DNA of 64,000 nt from Xanthocytophaga flava (GCA_030068525.1 JASJOS010000002.1:1-64000); one strand, 5' to 3'; counted from the stretch's first letter, positions 46,154-56,279 are shown. Notes: generated from the letters alone by a model not told the origin. Numbers and translations: made by a program.

Positions 46154-47500
46154 ATGCGAGCAAGATGTACTTTTATTTTATGCATTTTGAATTTTTTTCT
46201 TATTGGACTCTGTGCCTGTGACAACAATCCCCTTGAGCCTGCTATTGCTTCTAATCCTTGGGCTACCCAAACCCAAACTTATACTTCTTTGAAGGCAATA
46301 GTAACAGACAAGAGTGGGAATATTTATTGTGCAGGGGAGTTTTATGGTACTGGAGGATTTTCAAGTCCTTCAGATAACACAGATATTTCTATTATCAAAT
46401 ACTCTCCAACAGGACAGCTGCTCTGGACTAAACAAGTAGGGAGTTTAGGAATGGATATGGCTACAGATCTGGATATTGATCAACAAGGTAATATTTATGT
46501 GACAGGAATGTTTTCAGAAACTATTGTTTTAGGAGCTTTTTCTCTCGTATCAAAGGGGGCTAAAGACATCTTTATTGCTAAGTTTTCTACTGAAGGTGAA
46601 GTTCAATGGGCAATACAGGCAGGTGGTATTAATACTGAGACAGTACAAAATATTACTGTTACTCGTTCTGGGGATATTTTTATTACTGGTGGATTTTCTG
46701 GTGAGATTACTTTGGGGACAACAACGCTTATAGCAAAAGAAGATAGTGATATGTTTTTTGCTAAGATTACAAGTGTTGGAGAAATTCAATGGGCAAAGTC
46801 TGCTAATGGGGCATTTGGACAGAACATTGCCACTGATAATAATGGAAATATCTATATATCAGGGCGTATTTCCTCTCCAAAGAGTACATTTGACAATATT
46901 ATTTTAAATTATTCAGATCAGCAAAAGACATTGTTTATTGCAAAATATTCAGATCAGGGAAAGATAATATGGGCGAAAAATATGGGAGGGTATTTCTCAT
47001 TAAATGGAAATCGTATGTCAATAGATAACACTGGAAATCTTTATCTGACAGGTTTCTTCTTTGAGACAGCTGTCTTTGACAATAAACTCTTAACTCATGA
47101 GGGTGGAAGTTTATTCGTTTTAAAATGTACAAGTTCAGGTGAAATAAAATGGGTTAAGAGTGCAGAAGGAATAGGATATTGCTATGGGTTTGGGATAGCC
47201 TTGGACAATTTAGGAAATCCTTATATTACTGGATCTTTTGATAATACAATAAAACTAGGAAATCAAAGTTTCACCTCACAAGGAGCGAATGATATTTTTA
47301 TATCGAAATATAATACGAATGGCCAGATTCTATGGACAAAAACCGCTGGAGGAACTGAACGTGATCAAGGGTTAAATCTTGCTATTGATCAGAGCAATAA
47401 TGTATGTTTAATTGGGAGTTCCTTAAAGTCAATAACTTTAGATCAAACTACATTGAACTCACCCAATGGTACTACAATAATCTGGAAGACTAGGCACTAA
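46154..47500 (+). CDS. SBBP-repeat beta-propeller lipoprotein (paralogue of 14772 gene)
   Basis: A 448-residue predicted lipoprotein (lipobox region IGLCACDNN). About seven repeats carry the SBBP pattern GNIYVTGMFSETIVLG..SLVSKG / DIFIAKFSTEGEVQWAIQAGG. It is homologous throughout to the protein at 14772-16160, including the final repeat (NPYITGSFDNTIKLGNQSF). Together with the upstream BamE-like membrane protein it forms the second copy of the same gene pair. The function is unknown. Confidence 0.87.
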   Translation: MRARCTFILCILNFFLIGLCACDNNPLEPAIASNPWATQTQTYTSLKAIVTDKSGNIYCAGEFYGTGGFSSPSDNTDISIIKYSPTGQLLWTKQVGSLGMDMATDLDIDQQGNIYVTGMFSETIVLGAFSLVSKGAKDIFIAKFSTEGEVQWAIQAGGINTETVQNITVTRSGDIFITGGFSGEITLGTTTLIAKEDSDMFFAKITSVGEIQWAKSANGAFGQNIATDNNGNIYISGRISSPKSTFDNIILNYSDQQKTLFIAKYSDQGKIIWAKNMGGYFSLNGNRMSIDNTGNLYLTGFFFETAVFDNKLLTHEGGSLFVLKCTSSGEIKWVKSAEGIGYCYGFGIALDNLGNPYITGSFDNTIKLGNQSFTSQGANDIFISKYNTNGQILWTKTAGGTERDQGLNLAIDQSNNVCLIGSSLKSITLDQTTLNSPNGTTIIWKTRH

Positions 47501-47892
47501 AAAAGCTGTAAGGCTAATGATGTATATCTATTAAACAAGATGAATAATATAAGTATTTGATGCTTAGACATAAGTATGATAGTTTTATAGTGATTTACTT
47601 GTCTATAGTACAACATAAATAATTATAGATGTTCATATACTTGCGATCGTTTTCTCAACGAAGTCATGTATTACTTAAAAAATGAGATACTGAGCGAATG
47701 CAAAAAAGGTTATACTTAAAATATTGTAAAAGAGATACTTGTTAGTGTAAGAACTATATTGTTATGAGAGAATGTTATATATTTGTCAAATACCAGCCAT
47801 AACTGGTTAGTTTAATATTTCGAGCAGTAGGGTATTTGAATCATACAAAAACAACAAGTGTATAATCTCTTAAGTATAAAATAAACTCAGCA
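47501..47892. other. AT-rich intergenic region upstream of the helicase
   Basis: About 390 bp without a convincing ORF or RNA gene. It contains the candidate promoter at 47759-47785 and no other structure I recognise. Confidence 0.5.
47759..47785 (+). promoter_or_regulatory. Candidate promoter TTG-N16-TATATTTG
   Basis: TTG (47759-47761) and TATATTTG (47778-47785) match the Bacteroidota -33/-7 consensus, although the spacing is slightly short. The implied transcript has a leader of about 100 nt before the helicase. Such leaders are common for cold-regulated helicase mRNAs, but no specific element is evident. Confidence 0.45.
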
Positions 47893-49143
47893 TTGACTTT
47901 TCAGGATTTTAATTTCGATACAAGACTGGCAGAGGGGTTGACCGCAATGGGCTTTACTCAGCCAACTCCCATACAAGAACAAAGCATTCCTCTTATCTTA
48001 GAAAACAAGGATTTAATAGCCTGTGCCCAGACAGGTACGGGAAAAACAGCTGCCTATTTGCTGCCTATCCTTGATAAAATTGTGAGAGCCCCCGAAGATA
48101 AGCGGCATTTGAATACGCTCATTCTGGCACCTACCCGTGAACTGGCAACTCAGATTGATCAGCAGGTAGAAGGATTAGGATATTTTACGGGTGTTAGCTC
48201 GATCTCTGTATATGGAGGTGGGGATGGTGCTGCCTGGAGCCAGCAGCAGAAGGCGTTATTGGAAGGTAGTGATGTTGTGATAGCCACTCCTGGCCGCCTG
48301 ATTGCTTTACTACAGATGAAAGCGATTGACTTCTCCCGATTACAGCATTTGATTCTGGACGAAGCCGACCGGATGTTGGATATGGGATTTTATGATGACA
48401 TTATCCGGATTATCAGTTATCTACCTAGAAAACGTCAGACGTTGTTGTTTTCTGCTACTATGCCGCCCAAGATTCGGACACTGGCAAACACGATTCTGAT
48501 AAAGCCTGAGCAGATTAATATCTCTATCTCCAAACCAGCAGAAGGTATTCGTCAGGAGGCTTATCTGGCTTTTGATCATCAGAAAGTAGAACTAATCCGA
48601 CATATTTTTTCGGGTGATAGCTATGCCAGTGCTGTTATATTTGCTTCTACCAAAGAAGATGTACGAAACCTTGCAGGTGAACTGCGTAAGATTGGCCTTC
48701 AGGTGAAGGCGTTTCACTCTGATTTGTTGCAAAAAGAGCGTGATGAGATATTGCGGGAGTTTAAGAATAAAACGCTGCCCGTTCTGATTGGCACAGATAT
48801 TCTGTCGCGCGGTATTGATGTAGAGGGCATTAGTTTAGTAGTAAACTTTAACGTGCCTCATGAACCAGAGGATTATATACACCGGATTGGTCGTACAGCC
48901 AGAGCTGCTACGACAGGCACAGCCATCACATTGGTCAATGAGAAAGACCAGCGTAAGTTTGCTTCTATTGAGCGTCTGATTGGCCGTGAAATTGACAAAG
49001 TGCATCTTCCTGCCGAATTAGGCGAAGGACCCGTATATCATCCTCCTGTATCTGTAAAGAAGAAGTTTCGCAAAAAACGGCCGTATGGGAAATCAGGCAA
49101 TAAATCAGGAAAGAAACCTGTACAAAACAATAAGCCAAACTAG
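47893..49143 (+). CDS. DEAD-box RNA helicase (RhlE-like)
   Basis: A 416-residue ATP-dependent RNA helicase. Motifs: Q motif (FTQPTPIQEQSIP), I AQTGTGKT (45-52), Ia PTRELA, II DEAD (156-159), III SAT, V, and VI HRIGRTAR. The short basic tail (KKFRKKRPYGKSGNKSGKK) suits RNA binding in ribosome assembly or RNA decay. The start is TTG at 47893, which gives the standard MTFQDFNFD N terminus; no ATG is placed correctly. It is closed by a hairpin that overlaps its stop codon. Confidence 0.95.
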   Translation: MTFQDFNFDTRLAEGLTAMGFTQPTPIQEQSIPLILENKDLIACAQTGTGKTAAYLLPILDKIVRAPEDKRHLNTLILAPTRELATQIDQQVEGLGYFTGVSSISVYGGGDGAAWSQQQKALLEGSDVVIATPGRLIALLQMKAIDFSRLQHLILDEADRMLDMGFYDDIIRIISYLPRKRQTLLFSATMPPKIRTLANTILIKPEQINISISKPAEGIRQEAYLAFDHQKVELIRHIFSGDSYASAVIFASTKEDVRNLAGELRKIGLQVKAFHSDLLQKERDEILREFKNKTLPVLIGTDILSRGIDVEGISLVVNFNVPHEPEDYIHRIGRTARAATTGTAITLVNEKDQRKFASIERLIGREIDKVHLPAELGEGPVYHPPVSVKKKFRKKRPYGKSGNKSGKKPVQNNKPN

Positions 49144-49164
49144 TGAGGTTTGGCTTATTGTTTT
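49129..49164. terminator. Hairpin terminator spanning the helicase stop codon
   Basis: aataagccaaac (49129-49140) and gtttggcttatt (49148-49159) are perfect reverse complements; the helicase TAG stop sits in the 7-nt loop. gttttt follows on the plus strand and the opposite strand also ends in a T-rich stretch, so it can serve both convergent genes. Confidence 0.85.
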
Positions 49165-49183
49165 TGGATAAATGACAGAATTA

Positions 49184-51055
49184 CTATTTAGTAACTGTCA
49201 CTTTGATATGGGAAGGATATTGCTGACTGTGATAAAGTCTATGGGTTGCTTTCTGAAAATCAGCTTCCTCAGCCTCCCAGATGTGTTCTACATACTTCTG
49301 AGGATTGCGATCTACTAACGGGAACCAGCTGCTTTGTACCTGAATCATGATCCGGTGCCCTTTGGGAAAAGTATGCGCTACATCGGGTAATTCATACATT
49401 ACCTGCGACACCTGACCAGACACAAATGCTTCTGGTTTTTCAAAGCTGTTTCGGAATCGTCCCCGCATTACCTCTGCCCGTACTAGTTGTTGATAGCCGG
49501 CCATCTGAATGCCTTTGGGATTTGGAGTAGGATTAGGTGTATTGTCAGGCAGTACATCAATCAGTTTCACAATAAAGTCTGCATCAGTCCCTGTTGTAGA
49601 TACAAATAAATCCGCTATTAGTTTGCCTGTGAGGGTAATGTCTTCAGTAAGTACCTCTGTCTGATAAACCAGCACATCCGGACGGCGTGACGCAAATCGC
49701 TGATCATCTGTCATATATTCGTTATTGCGTCTGGAATAAGTCCCATCTACATACGGTACAGGTTTCGATGGATCACTAATATATTCATCAAACGAGGTTT
49801 GTTCTGAGCTTTTTTCAAATGATAACTTGCCTCCAGGTAAGAAGTACAACTCTTTTACGGTTCCTTTTTTAGGAGGAAATGCCTCATACTGTTTCCATTG
49901 ATTTGTACCTGTTTCAAAAACAGTTGCTTCGGGAAGAGTAAAGGTTCCTTTGTCTTTCAGAAAGAAATTGAAGAACGGTGTTTCAATCTGTTCGCGGTAA
50001 TACTTAGCTGTATTTTGGCCAAAATCGTGTGTACCATACCGTGTCCAGTCTTCCCGTGACCAGGAACCATGTGTCCAAGGACCCATCACCAGGTAATTTT
50101 TATTGTTTGGAGACTGGCTTTCAATTGCTTCATAGGTGCGAAGTGCGCCAAACAAATCTTCTGCGTCAAACCATCCACCTACTACCAGTGTGGCAGGCTT
50201 TACATTGGTAAGGTGAGTACGGATGTTACGGGCTTTCCAGTATTCGTTGTAGGTATCATTTTGCAGGTATTCATTCCAGATTTTACCCTTTCCCTTAAAG
50301 TATTGCTGATTTATATTTTTGAGTGGCCCCAGATTGAGATAGAACTCATAAGCATCTTTCATTTCTATTTGAGATAGTTGTTCATACTCTTTAACAGTTC
50401 CTTTCCGAGGTGAATCAAAGTAGTTCATAAACGAAAAGTTATCCATCAGAAAAAAGGCTCCTTTGTGGTATGCATCATCACCAATAAATTCATCTGTTAC
50501 AGGTGCCTGAGGTGAAACAGCCTTTATAGCCGGATGGGCGTTGGGTAATGAGGCAGTTGCATAAAACCCCGGATAGGAAATTCCCCAAAGACCAACACGT
50601 GCATTATTGCCGGGAACATTCTTTATCAGCCATTCAACCGTATCATAGGTGTCTGTGCTTTCGTCCGTTTCTTTTTTTGACTTTTTAACTGCCTTATGAG
50701 GTGTCATTTCTTCAAAATTACCTTCACTCATATAGCGTCCGCGTACATCCTGGTATACAAAAATGTATTTCTCTCGCATAAGGAGTGAGTTAGCTCCCAG
50801 ACGACGAGGATATTTGTCTTCTCCGTAAGGCCCTACCGAATAAGGAGTCCGCATCATCAGAAACGGATATTTCTGAGCTTTATCTTTGGGTACATAGATA
50901 GCTGTAAATAGTTTGATTCCATCCCGCATGGTAATTTGCCTTTCCAGCTTGGTGTAGTTATCTCTGACAAAGACAGAGTCTTCCTTACTGGATTGTCCAA
51001 ATACAGGAATAATCAGAATAAATAAGAAAAATACAGTTAGTATGTTTTTGAGCAT
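49184..51055 (-). CDS. CocE/NonD-type alpha/beta hydrolase (peptidase S15-like)
   Basis: A 623-residue secreted hydrolase. The signal peptide ends near PVFGQ. The X-Pro dipeptidyl-peptidase/CocE catalytic domain has the nucleophile motif GISYPG (S160), the acid in VVGGWFDAED and the His in MGPWTHGSW. A C-terminal jelly-roll domain contains FVSGQVSQVMYELPD and HRIMIQVQSSWFP. The ORF extends to 51166, but the signal peptide begins at ATG 51055. It probably cleaves acyl-ester or amide bonds of small esters or peptides, such as glutaryl-7-ACA acylase-like substrates. It is divergent from the zinc-ribbon gene. Confidence 0.9.
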   Translation of the reverse strand: MLKNILTVFFLFILIIPVFGQSSKEDSVFVRDNYTKLERQITMRDGIKLFTAIYVPKDKAQKYPFLMMRTPYSVGPYGEDKYPRRLGANSLLMREKYIFVYQDVRGRYMSEGNFEEMTPHKAVKKSKKETDESTDTYDTVEWLIKNVPGNNARVGLWGISYPGFYATASLPNAHPAIKAVSPQAPVTDEFIGDDAYHKGAFFLMDNFSFMNYFDSPRKGTVKEYEQLSQIEMKDAYEFYLNLGPLKNINQQYFKGKGKIWNEYLQNDTYNEYWKARNIRTHLTNVKPATLVVGGWFDAEDLFGALRTYEAIESQSPNNKNYLVMGPWTHGSWSREDWTRYGTHDFGQNTAKYYREQIETPFFNFFLKDKGTFTLPEATVFETGTNQWKQYEAFPPKKGTVKELYFLPGGKLSFEKSSEQTSFDEYISDPSKPVPYVDGTYSRRNNEYMTDDQRFASRRPDVLVYQTEVLTEDITLTGKLIADLFVSTTGTDADFIVKLIDVLPDNTPNPTPNPKGIQMAGYQQLVRAEVMRGRFRNSFEKPEAFVSGQVSQVMYELPDVAHTFPKGHRIMIQVQSSWFPLVDRNPQKYVEHIWEAEEADFQKATHRLYHSQQYPSHIKVTVTK

Positions 51056-51152
51056 AGGTTTAGTGGTAAAATGATTTTTAGTTTTGCGAAGATAGAATTT
51101 TGAAAAGATATGGGAATCCAATAAGTTAAGAAAAGAATTTATACGGAAGATT

Positions 51153-51632
51153 ATGATTTCAGGCAAACGCTACCATACAGGATTTATTTCTGTCTATGAT
51201 TTCATTAATCATATCTACATTCAATGCCCTAAGTGTAGTAATCGTGCAGAAGTTATTTCTGATGCAAACGATAGAGTACATACCCGAATGACATGTGTAC
51301 ATTGTGGCATGAACCAACAATGGCTGACCAATGAAGAACCCAAAGCAATACTGGTTGGTAAACCGGTAGATTGCTACTTCCGCTATCCGGTATGGTTGCA
51401 ATGTGTTGCAGGAAAAGAAATATTGTTTGCTTATAATTATGAGCATCTGATATTCTTAGAGCAGTTTATAACTGCCAGACTCAGAGAGCGCAGCAAAGAT
51501 CAGTATGGTTGGCGCAACAGCAGTCTGCAAAGTCGGCTACCTGCCTGGATGTTGAGTGCTAAAAATCGAATTCAAGTACTAAAGGCAATTGAAAAACTAA
51601 AGAAGAAGTACTATTTGGCAAAGTCTGGATAG
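51153..51632 (+). CDS. Zinc-ribbon domain protein
   Basis: A 159-residue soluble protein. A CxxC-x20-CxxC zinc ribbon near residues 28-50 (CPKCSNRAEV ... CVHCGMNQ) is followed by a conserved C-terminal region (LWLQ-like VWLQCVAGKEILFAYNYEHL, FLEQFITARLRER, NSSLQSRLPAWMLSAKNR). This matches a common, uncharacterised Bacteroidota family annotated as TFIIB-type zinc-ribbon proteins. No partner is indicated by context. Confidence 0.8.
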   Translation: MISGKRYHTGFISVYDFINHIYIQCPKCSNRAEVISDANDRVHTRMTCVHCGMNQQWLTNEEPKAILVGKPVDCYFRYPVWLQCVAGKEILFAYNYEHLIFLEQFITARLRERSKDQYGWRNSSLQSRLPAWMLSAKNRIQVLKAIEKLKKKYYLAKSG

Positions 51633-51669
51633 ATGATATACTGATTAGAATAAGTTCGTCAAAAAACTG

Positions 51670-51700
51670 AGGGTAGACTACCGATAAAGTAAGCTACCCT
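51670..51700. terminator. Weak hairpin between convergent genes
   Basis: agggtag (51670-51676) pairs with ctaccct (51694-51700) with a long loop. It is a minor candidate terminator between convergent genes. Confidence 0.3.
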
Positions 51701-51734
51701 GCTATTCATACACCCTTTACAAACAATTTATCTT

Positions 51735-52820
51735 TCAGGCTCCTACTGTTTGCTGGGCAGGCATGCGAAGCAACATGCTGGACTTTTTTACAAGCCAGTG
51801 AATAAATTGCATCTTTCTGACTACACCTGCTGTAAATACTTCTGGTACCAGATCCAGTAGACCCATGGTGCGGTTCATTTCGTTGATTTTAATCCCCAAT
51901 AATTCATAACGTTGTAGCATATTTAATAACTCATTTCCTGAGTTCTCAATAGGTTCGTTGATAGTTAGTGCAACGTGTTCAGCTGTATCCAGAACTGCTA
52001 CCATATCCAGATAAGCGCCAAAAGTCTCAGCGAAGTCTTCCCAAGGATGCATAGTAGCATAAGCACTAATATAATCTGTTTGCCAGTTTGGCTTAGGGCC
52101 ATTCTGATAATAGCTATTCATCGCATCTGTATAAGACGGATTTTCATGATCTCCAAACACCTGTTTAAAGGAATCTTCACATTTGCCCTGTACCAGCAAT
52201 TGCCAGTAATAATGAGCAATTTCATGTCGGAAATGCCCAATAAGTGTTCGATGTGGCTCGCCAAAGTCGACCCGAAGTTTTTCCCGTTCTACAGGATCTG
52301 CCTCCGTAATGTTGATAGTGATTTTGCCATCTGCATGACCTGTATAGACTTTTTCCTCAATTGTTCCTGATCCAGAGGGGTCTGGAATAACTATATCTTC
52401 TTTAAAATCAAAAGAAAGAGGTAGTTCGAAACCTTCAGCTGCAGTACCATAAGGCAGCTTAAGAATATCCAGGTTATACAATAATCTTCGTTTGGCAACC
52501 TCTATCAGATACCAACGTTCTTTATTTTTAGGATTGCTGATATCTGGAATGACATCATTGAACTTGCAATAATCGCAAAATTCGTGTGTGTGGTCGCCTT
52601 CATCATGAACACAACGATTACAAACCTGATGCACAGCATAATTAGTACATTTGCGTAATTGTGTGTTACAGTTCAAGCAGGTATATGATGTACCATCTAT
52701 TGGTTCCATTGCTCTTATTCCCTGACATTCAGGGCACCAGCCTACCTCTCTTAAACAAGAGACACATTGAGAATTTTCAAAGTGAAGAGTATTGTTACAT
52801 TTACAAGTATAAGTGTTCAT
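51735..52820 (-). CDS. Putative zinc-binding metallopeptidase (Peptidase_Mx type)
   Basis: A 361-residue protein. The N terminus (1-90) is a cysteine-rich zinc-ribbon region (CKC, CVSC, CPEC, CLNC, CNRC, CDYC). A metallopeptidase-like domain follows, with HEIAH at 199-203 and a likely third ligand in WEDFAETFGAYLD (about 270). The pattern fits the 'putative zinc-binding metallopeptidase' family of unknown substrate. ATG 52820 is preferred; the ORF opens at 52862. The upstream GT2 gene on the same strand ends 62 bp away, so the two may be co-transcribed. Confidence 0.88.
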   Translation of the reverse strand: MNTYTCKCNNTLHFENSQCVSCLREVGWCPECQGIRAMEPIDGTSYTCLNCNTQLRKCTNYAVHQVCNRCVHDEGDHTHEFCDYCKFNDVIPDISNPKNKERWYLIEVAKRRLLYNLDILKLPYGTAAEGFELPLSFDFKEDIVIPDPSGSGTIEEKVYTGHADGKITINITEADPVEREKLRVDFGEPHRTLIGHFRHEIAHYYWQLLVQGKCEDSFKQVFGDHENPSYTDAMNSYYQNGPKPNWQTDYISAYATMHPWEDFAETFGAYLDMVAVLDTAEHVALTINEPIENSGNELLNMLQRYELLGIKINEMNRTMGLLDLVPEVFTAGVVRKMQFIHWLVKKSSMLLRMPAQQTVGA

Positions 52821-52882
52821 ATTTGCTACAATAGATATATTATATAACCCATTGTATATCAATAAAATTCTGTTCCTATATC

Positions 52883-53875
52883 TTACTTTGCCTTGCCAGA
52901 TAATAATTGTCGAAATTTCATATAGCTAAAAAACAGAAACCCTGTACGAATCCTCAGTCGAGCTAATGCTGCAATACTTTGAGATATAATATCAGAGCGG
53001 CGCATTGCATGTAGTAAATCCAGGTAGTCCTTTACCAAACTAAAGTTTTCAGTAAAGAAGCTTTGACGTAGCAGATAACGTACCCTGTGTGCCAGTGCTT
53101 CATTTTCTGCTTCAGAAATATTTTGCCCATGCGCTTTTCTGCAAACAGCTAAAGTAGAAGCTAGATGAGGATTATAGCTCTTCCTGTAGAATTGCTTTGA
53201 CTCTGATTCTGGTGACTGCCGATAATAGGTTAGTAGTTCATCCTGATACCAATAGTTGTATTTACGCGTAGAACGTATAAAAAAATCGAAATCCTCATAA
53301 ACCAGCATTTCATCATATCCTTTCAGATCCTCATACACCATTTTACGACTCATGATAGTTGGGGCACAAACACAATACCTGTGAAGTGTTTCCAGATAGA
53401 TATTTCCAGAAGGCACCTTTTCCAACAATGTTCCGTCTGGACTACGTTTATAAAAGGTACCTATAACTTTAGAATTTTTATCTGTTAACCAAGCATCCGA
53501 AAAAACTACTCCATAGGAATTATCCAGTTGTTGGAATGATCTGACTTGTTTTTCAATACGTTCAGGATGTAATACATCATCACCTGCAAAATCTACAATA
53601 AACTCGCCCTTGGCTAATATCAAAGCTTTATTAAATGCTTTTGTCATACCCATATTGTGAGGTAATTGGAGAAACACAATCGATGGATATCGCTTCAGAA
53701 AATTAGTAATAACAGAAACACTACCGTCTTTGCTGAAATCATCTACAACAATAAGTTGAATCTGCTGATAAGTTTGATCCATAACCGATTGTAAGGCCTC
53801 TGCAATAAATCTCTCATGATTATAACAAAGACATATAATGGTAACAAGCGGATCAGCATCTTTTGAGATTAGCAT
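52883..53875 (-). CDS. GT2-family glycosyltransferase
   Basis: A 330-residue GT-A fold enzyme. The N-terminal nucleotide-sugar-binding region has VTIICLCYNHERFIAEALQS (about 10-30), VVDDFSKDGS and a DxD-like acidic pair in FAGDDVLHPERIEKQ. No TM helix is present. It likely adds a sugar to a surface polysaccharide or lipid-linked acceptor. It stands alone apart from the downstream metallopeptidase gene; no other polysaccharide genes are adjacent. Confidence 0.9.
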   Translation of the reverse strand: MLISKDADPLVTIICLCYNHERFIAEALQSVMDQTYQQIQLIVVDDFSKDGSVSVITNFLKRYPSIVFLQLPHNMGMTKAFNKALILAKGEFIVDFAGDDVLHPERIEKQVRSFQQLDNSYGVVFSDAWLTDKNSKVIGTFYKRSPDGTLLEKVPSGNIYLETLHRYCVCAPTIMSRKMVYEDLKGYDEMLVYEDFDFFIRSTRKYNYWYQDELLTYYRQSPESESKQFYRKSYNPHLASTLAVCRKAHGQNISEAENEALAHRVRYLLRQSFFTENFSLVKDYLDLLHAMRRSDIISQSIAALARLRIRTGFLFFSYMKFRQLLSGKAK

Positions 53876-54680
53876 AATTTGTAAATGACTCGAGGGCTAT
53901 AGTAACAGTTTCACCTTGATTTAATAAACGAAGTGTAAGAGAAAATCGTGTTTGATCCGGTTATAGATTATGATCTATTCCATAGAATCTCTTTCACCCG
54001 TTTATTGGATAATCTCTTTTGTTAATCAAAGATATTTCAGATTTTCGAAGTATAGTATCAAAATAATGTGGTTTTAACAGACTTGCCAGACCTTGATGAC
54101 CCAGACTATGACTTGATAGAGCAGAAATATAGAGATGCAAATGCTTAAAAGAATGAGAAAAGGATATAATAATCTATCAGGCATATAGGTAGCACAATTG
54201 ATAAATAATATAAACAAATCTAGATCGTAAAAATAGAGCAAATATGGGTATTTGTCCAAATTGAGTCAGAAAGAATGACCGTACAAATAGAATGAATTAT
54301 GGTATCTCTATGAGTAATATAAAAAAAGCTACTCCAAAAGAAGTAGCTTTTTCGTTGAGTATAAAAAATTGAAGTAAGTACTATTGTGAGATATGTAAAG
54401 ACAAATAACTTTTTATACCAAACAAGAAACTCTATGCACATATCCCAACTTCTTCCTGAGGAAACCGTTATTGTCTTATTAGAACAAAGCAAATAGAAAG
54501 AATATGGATGCACAATTTATACTATGAAAATATAGATAAATGGAGGGGTTTGTGATGATTAATGTATTGATATACAGTTTTTTATATGAGTGAGATGGCG
54601 TTGAAAATATTAATGGAATATGACCTGAAAATATAGCGTTTTGAGCTTTAAATCCTTACTATAGAAGTATGGAAAGTTCT
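53876..54680. other. AT-rich gene-free region
   Basis: About 800 bp between the glycosyltransferase and DUF6377 genes. The short minus-strand ORFs at 54074-54259 and 54220-54513 are hydrophobic or Cys/Thr-rich with no protein-like conservation signals, and I do not call them. The region contains the strong hairpin at 54323-54352, so it may encode a small RNA or a lost gene. Confidence 0.5.
54323..54352 (+). terminator. Orphan Rho-independent terminator
   Basis: aaaaagctact (54323-54333) and agtagcttttt (54342-54352) are exact reverse complements with an 8-nt loop and a T-run. It is a textbook terminator that ends no recognised gene. Confidence 0.75.
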
Positions 54681-56279
54681 CTATCCTGTTTTGATTTTCA
54701 TTAGCTCATCTTCAAAGTGTTCGTTGGGTACTCTAGATTTATTCTTGACTTTGGTCTTATATGTATAGATTGTATTGATAGAGTAATCCAGTATCTTGGC
54801 AATCTTTTCATTGTCTTTGATACCTAGCCGAATCAATGCAAATATTCGTAATTCGACAGAGAGTTCTTGTCTCTCATGCAGGTTATAGTGATCTTCTTCT
54901 TTGAAGAGAGTATTAAAGTCAACTATGAAGTTTGGAAATATTCGGAGGAAAGTAGTATCAAAGCTATAAAATAAATTCTCGCGTTCAGTTTTAAGATTAA
55001 TCTTTTGGACTATATCTCCTATTTCTTCTATACGTCGTGAAGTTATCTTTCGTGTGACTGCTTTTTTAAAAGCATCAATCTTGTCAATATACTCAGAGAA
55101 GGTTGTGAAAAAATGCCCGATGTATTCTTCTTTTATTTTGTTGGCCTCCTGCATTCTATAATTAGCTTCAGTTAAGTATTCATTAGATGCAGCCAGACTG
55201 GATTTGGCCTGCAGCAGGCTTCTATTCTGTTTAAAAATGATGAATGCAAATAAAACTACCAGTACTGCAAGAATGGTGAGCACAATAGAATACTGTTGCA
55301 ACGCCTTGTTCTGAGTTTCTGTTTGGCCAAGTTGATTGCCTTCAATGATAGGTAGTATATCAGAGATCTGTAACTTCCGGTGTCGGGCTCCATATACTCC
55401 TGCATCTTCGAGAGCTATCTTTACATATTGATACGCTCTCAGGCTTTCTCCCTGTTGATAGATCAGTTCTGCTAATACACGTGCTGCTACCGTTTCGTGG
55501 TTAGATGCTTTGATATCTGCTATTGCGGCCTGAGCCATCCATTTAATAGCGTTGTTTGATTGGTGGATACTCTTATAAGCTGTACTTAGGCTGGATGCTG
55601 CAATAGCATATTGGTTCAATGATAATTTGTAGTTTTTCAGCAAATGCTCGTAATAGCCTATTGCTGCCTGAATATTATGTATACGCATGGCATACCATCC
55701 CTGAAAGTAATAATATTCCCAGGTATTGGGTTTGCATAGCAGTACTGCTTTTTTCAAATATTGATTACCCAGATTATGATAAGTAGGTGAAAAATATTTA
55801 TCCTGACTATAATCAGACAAATCATAATAGGCACGAGCAATCTGACTATAGTATTCTTTCTGAAGTGTATCTGGAAGTTCTTCTACACGAATAGATTGCA
55901 AGGTGTCAAGACATTCATGTAACAAACCTGATGATAGTAAAAGAAAACTCAATTTTAGCTTTGACTCATTGATTTGAACAGGATGTTGTTGTAAACAAGC
56001 TGTTTGTAATAGTAGCTGAGCATATACGAAAGCAGAATCATATATAAATGATTTGTATTCATTGTATAATTTTTGATAAACTCTGGTTTTACCTTCTACA
56101 TCTTCTTCCGTAAGCAGATTTTTGATGTACTGGATATGTTGTTGCTTTTCTATTGTAAAGGTAGAGCGTATCTGTATAATGTTGTCCAGTTCTTCCAATG
56201 TCTTGTCATATGGTTTTTGAGCAAAAGTGTGATATAGAGGAAGAAATATAAGAAAACAAACAACTAAGTGGTTCTTCAT
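54681..56279 (-). CDS. DUF6377-type TPR protein with C-terminal HTH
   Basis: A 532-residue regulator. The signal peptide (FLIFLPLYHTFAQ) is followed by a periplasmic helical/TPR-like region (about 25-320), a TM helix near 330-350 (IVLTILAVLVVLFAFIIF) and a coiled coil. The cytoplasmic DUF6377 domain ends in a LuxR-like HTH (LSVELRIFALIRLGIKDNEKIAKILDYSINTIYTYKTKVK, given as adjoining short blocks near 460-500). The architecture implies direct transmission from the envelope to DNA. No partner gene is adjacent. A TATATTTG box lies just upstream. Confidence 0.88.
   Translation of the reverse strand: MKNHLVVCFLIFLPLYHTFAQKPYDKTLEELDNIIQIRSTFTIEKQQHIQYIKNLLTEEDVEGKTRVYQKLYNEYKSFIYDSAFVYAQLLLQTACLQQHPVQINESKLKLSFLLLSSGLLHECLDTLQSIRVEELPDTLQKEYYSQIARAYYDLSDYSQDKYFSPTYHNLGNQYLKKAVLLCKPNTWEYYYFQGWYAMRIHNIQAAIGYYEHLLKNYKLSLNQYAIAASSLSTAYKSIHQSNNAIKWMAQAAIADIKASNHETVAARVLAELIYQQGESLRAYQYVKIALEDAGVYGARHRKLQISDILPIIEGNQLGQTETQNKALQQYSIVLTILAVLVVLFAFIIFKQNRSLLQAKSSLAASNEYLTEANYRMQEANKIKEEYIGHFFTTFSEYIDKIDAFKKAVTRKITSRRIEEIGDIVQKINLKTERENLFYSFDTTFLRIFPNFIVDFNTLFKEEDHYNLHERQELSVELRIFALIRLGIKDNEKIAKILDYSINTIYTYKTKVKNKSRVPNEHFEDELMKIKTG

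Noticed and set aside
54433-54495. Plus-strand mini-ORF resembling the N terminus of a transposase (MHISQLLPEE...)
   Set aside because: Only 20 codons, no inverted repeats or target-site duplication, and no further transposase sequence; similarity is impressionistic.
54220-54513. Minus-strand ORF of 97 residues in the gene-free region
   Set aside because: Composition is unlike neighbouring genes, no recognisable motif, and a strong hairpin cuts through it.
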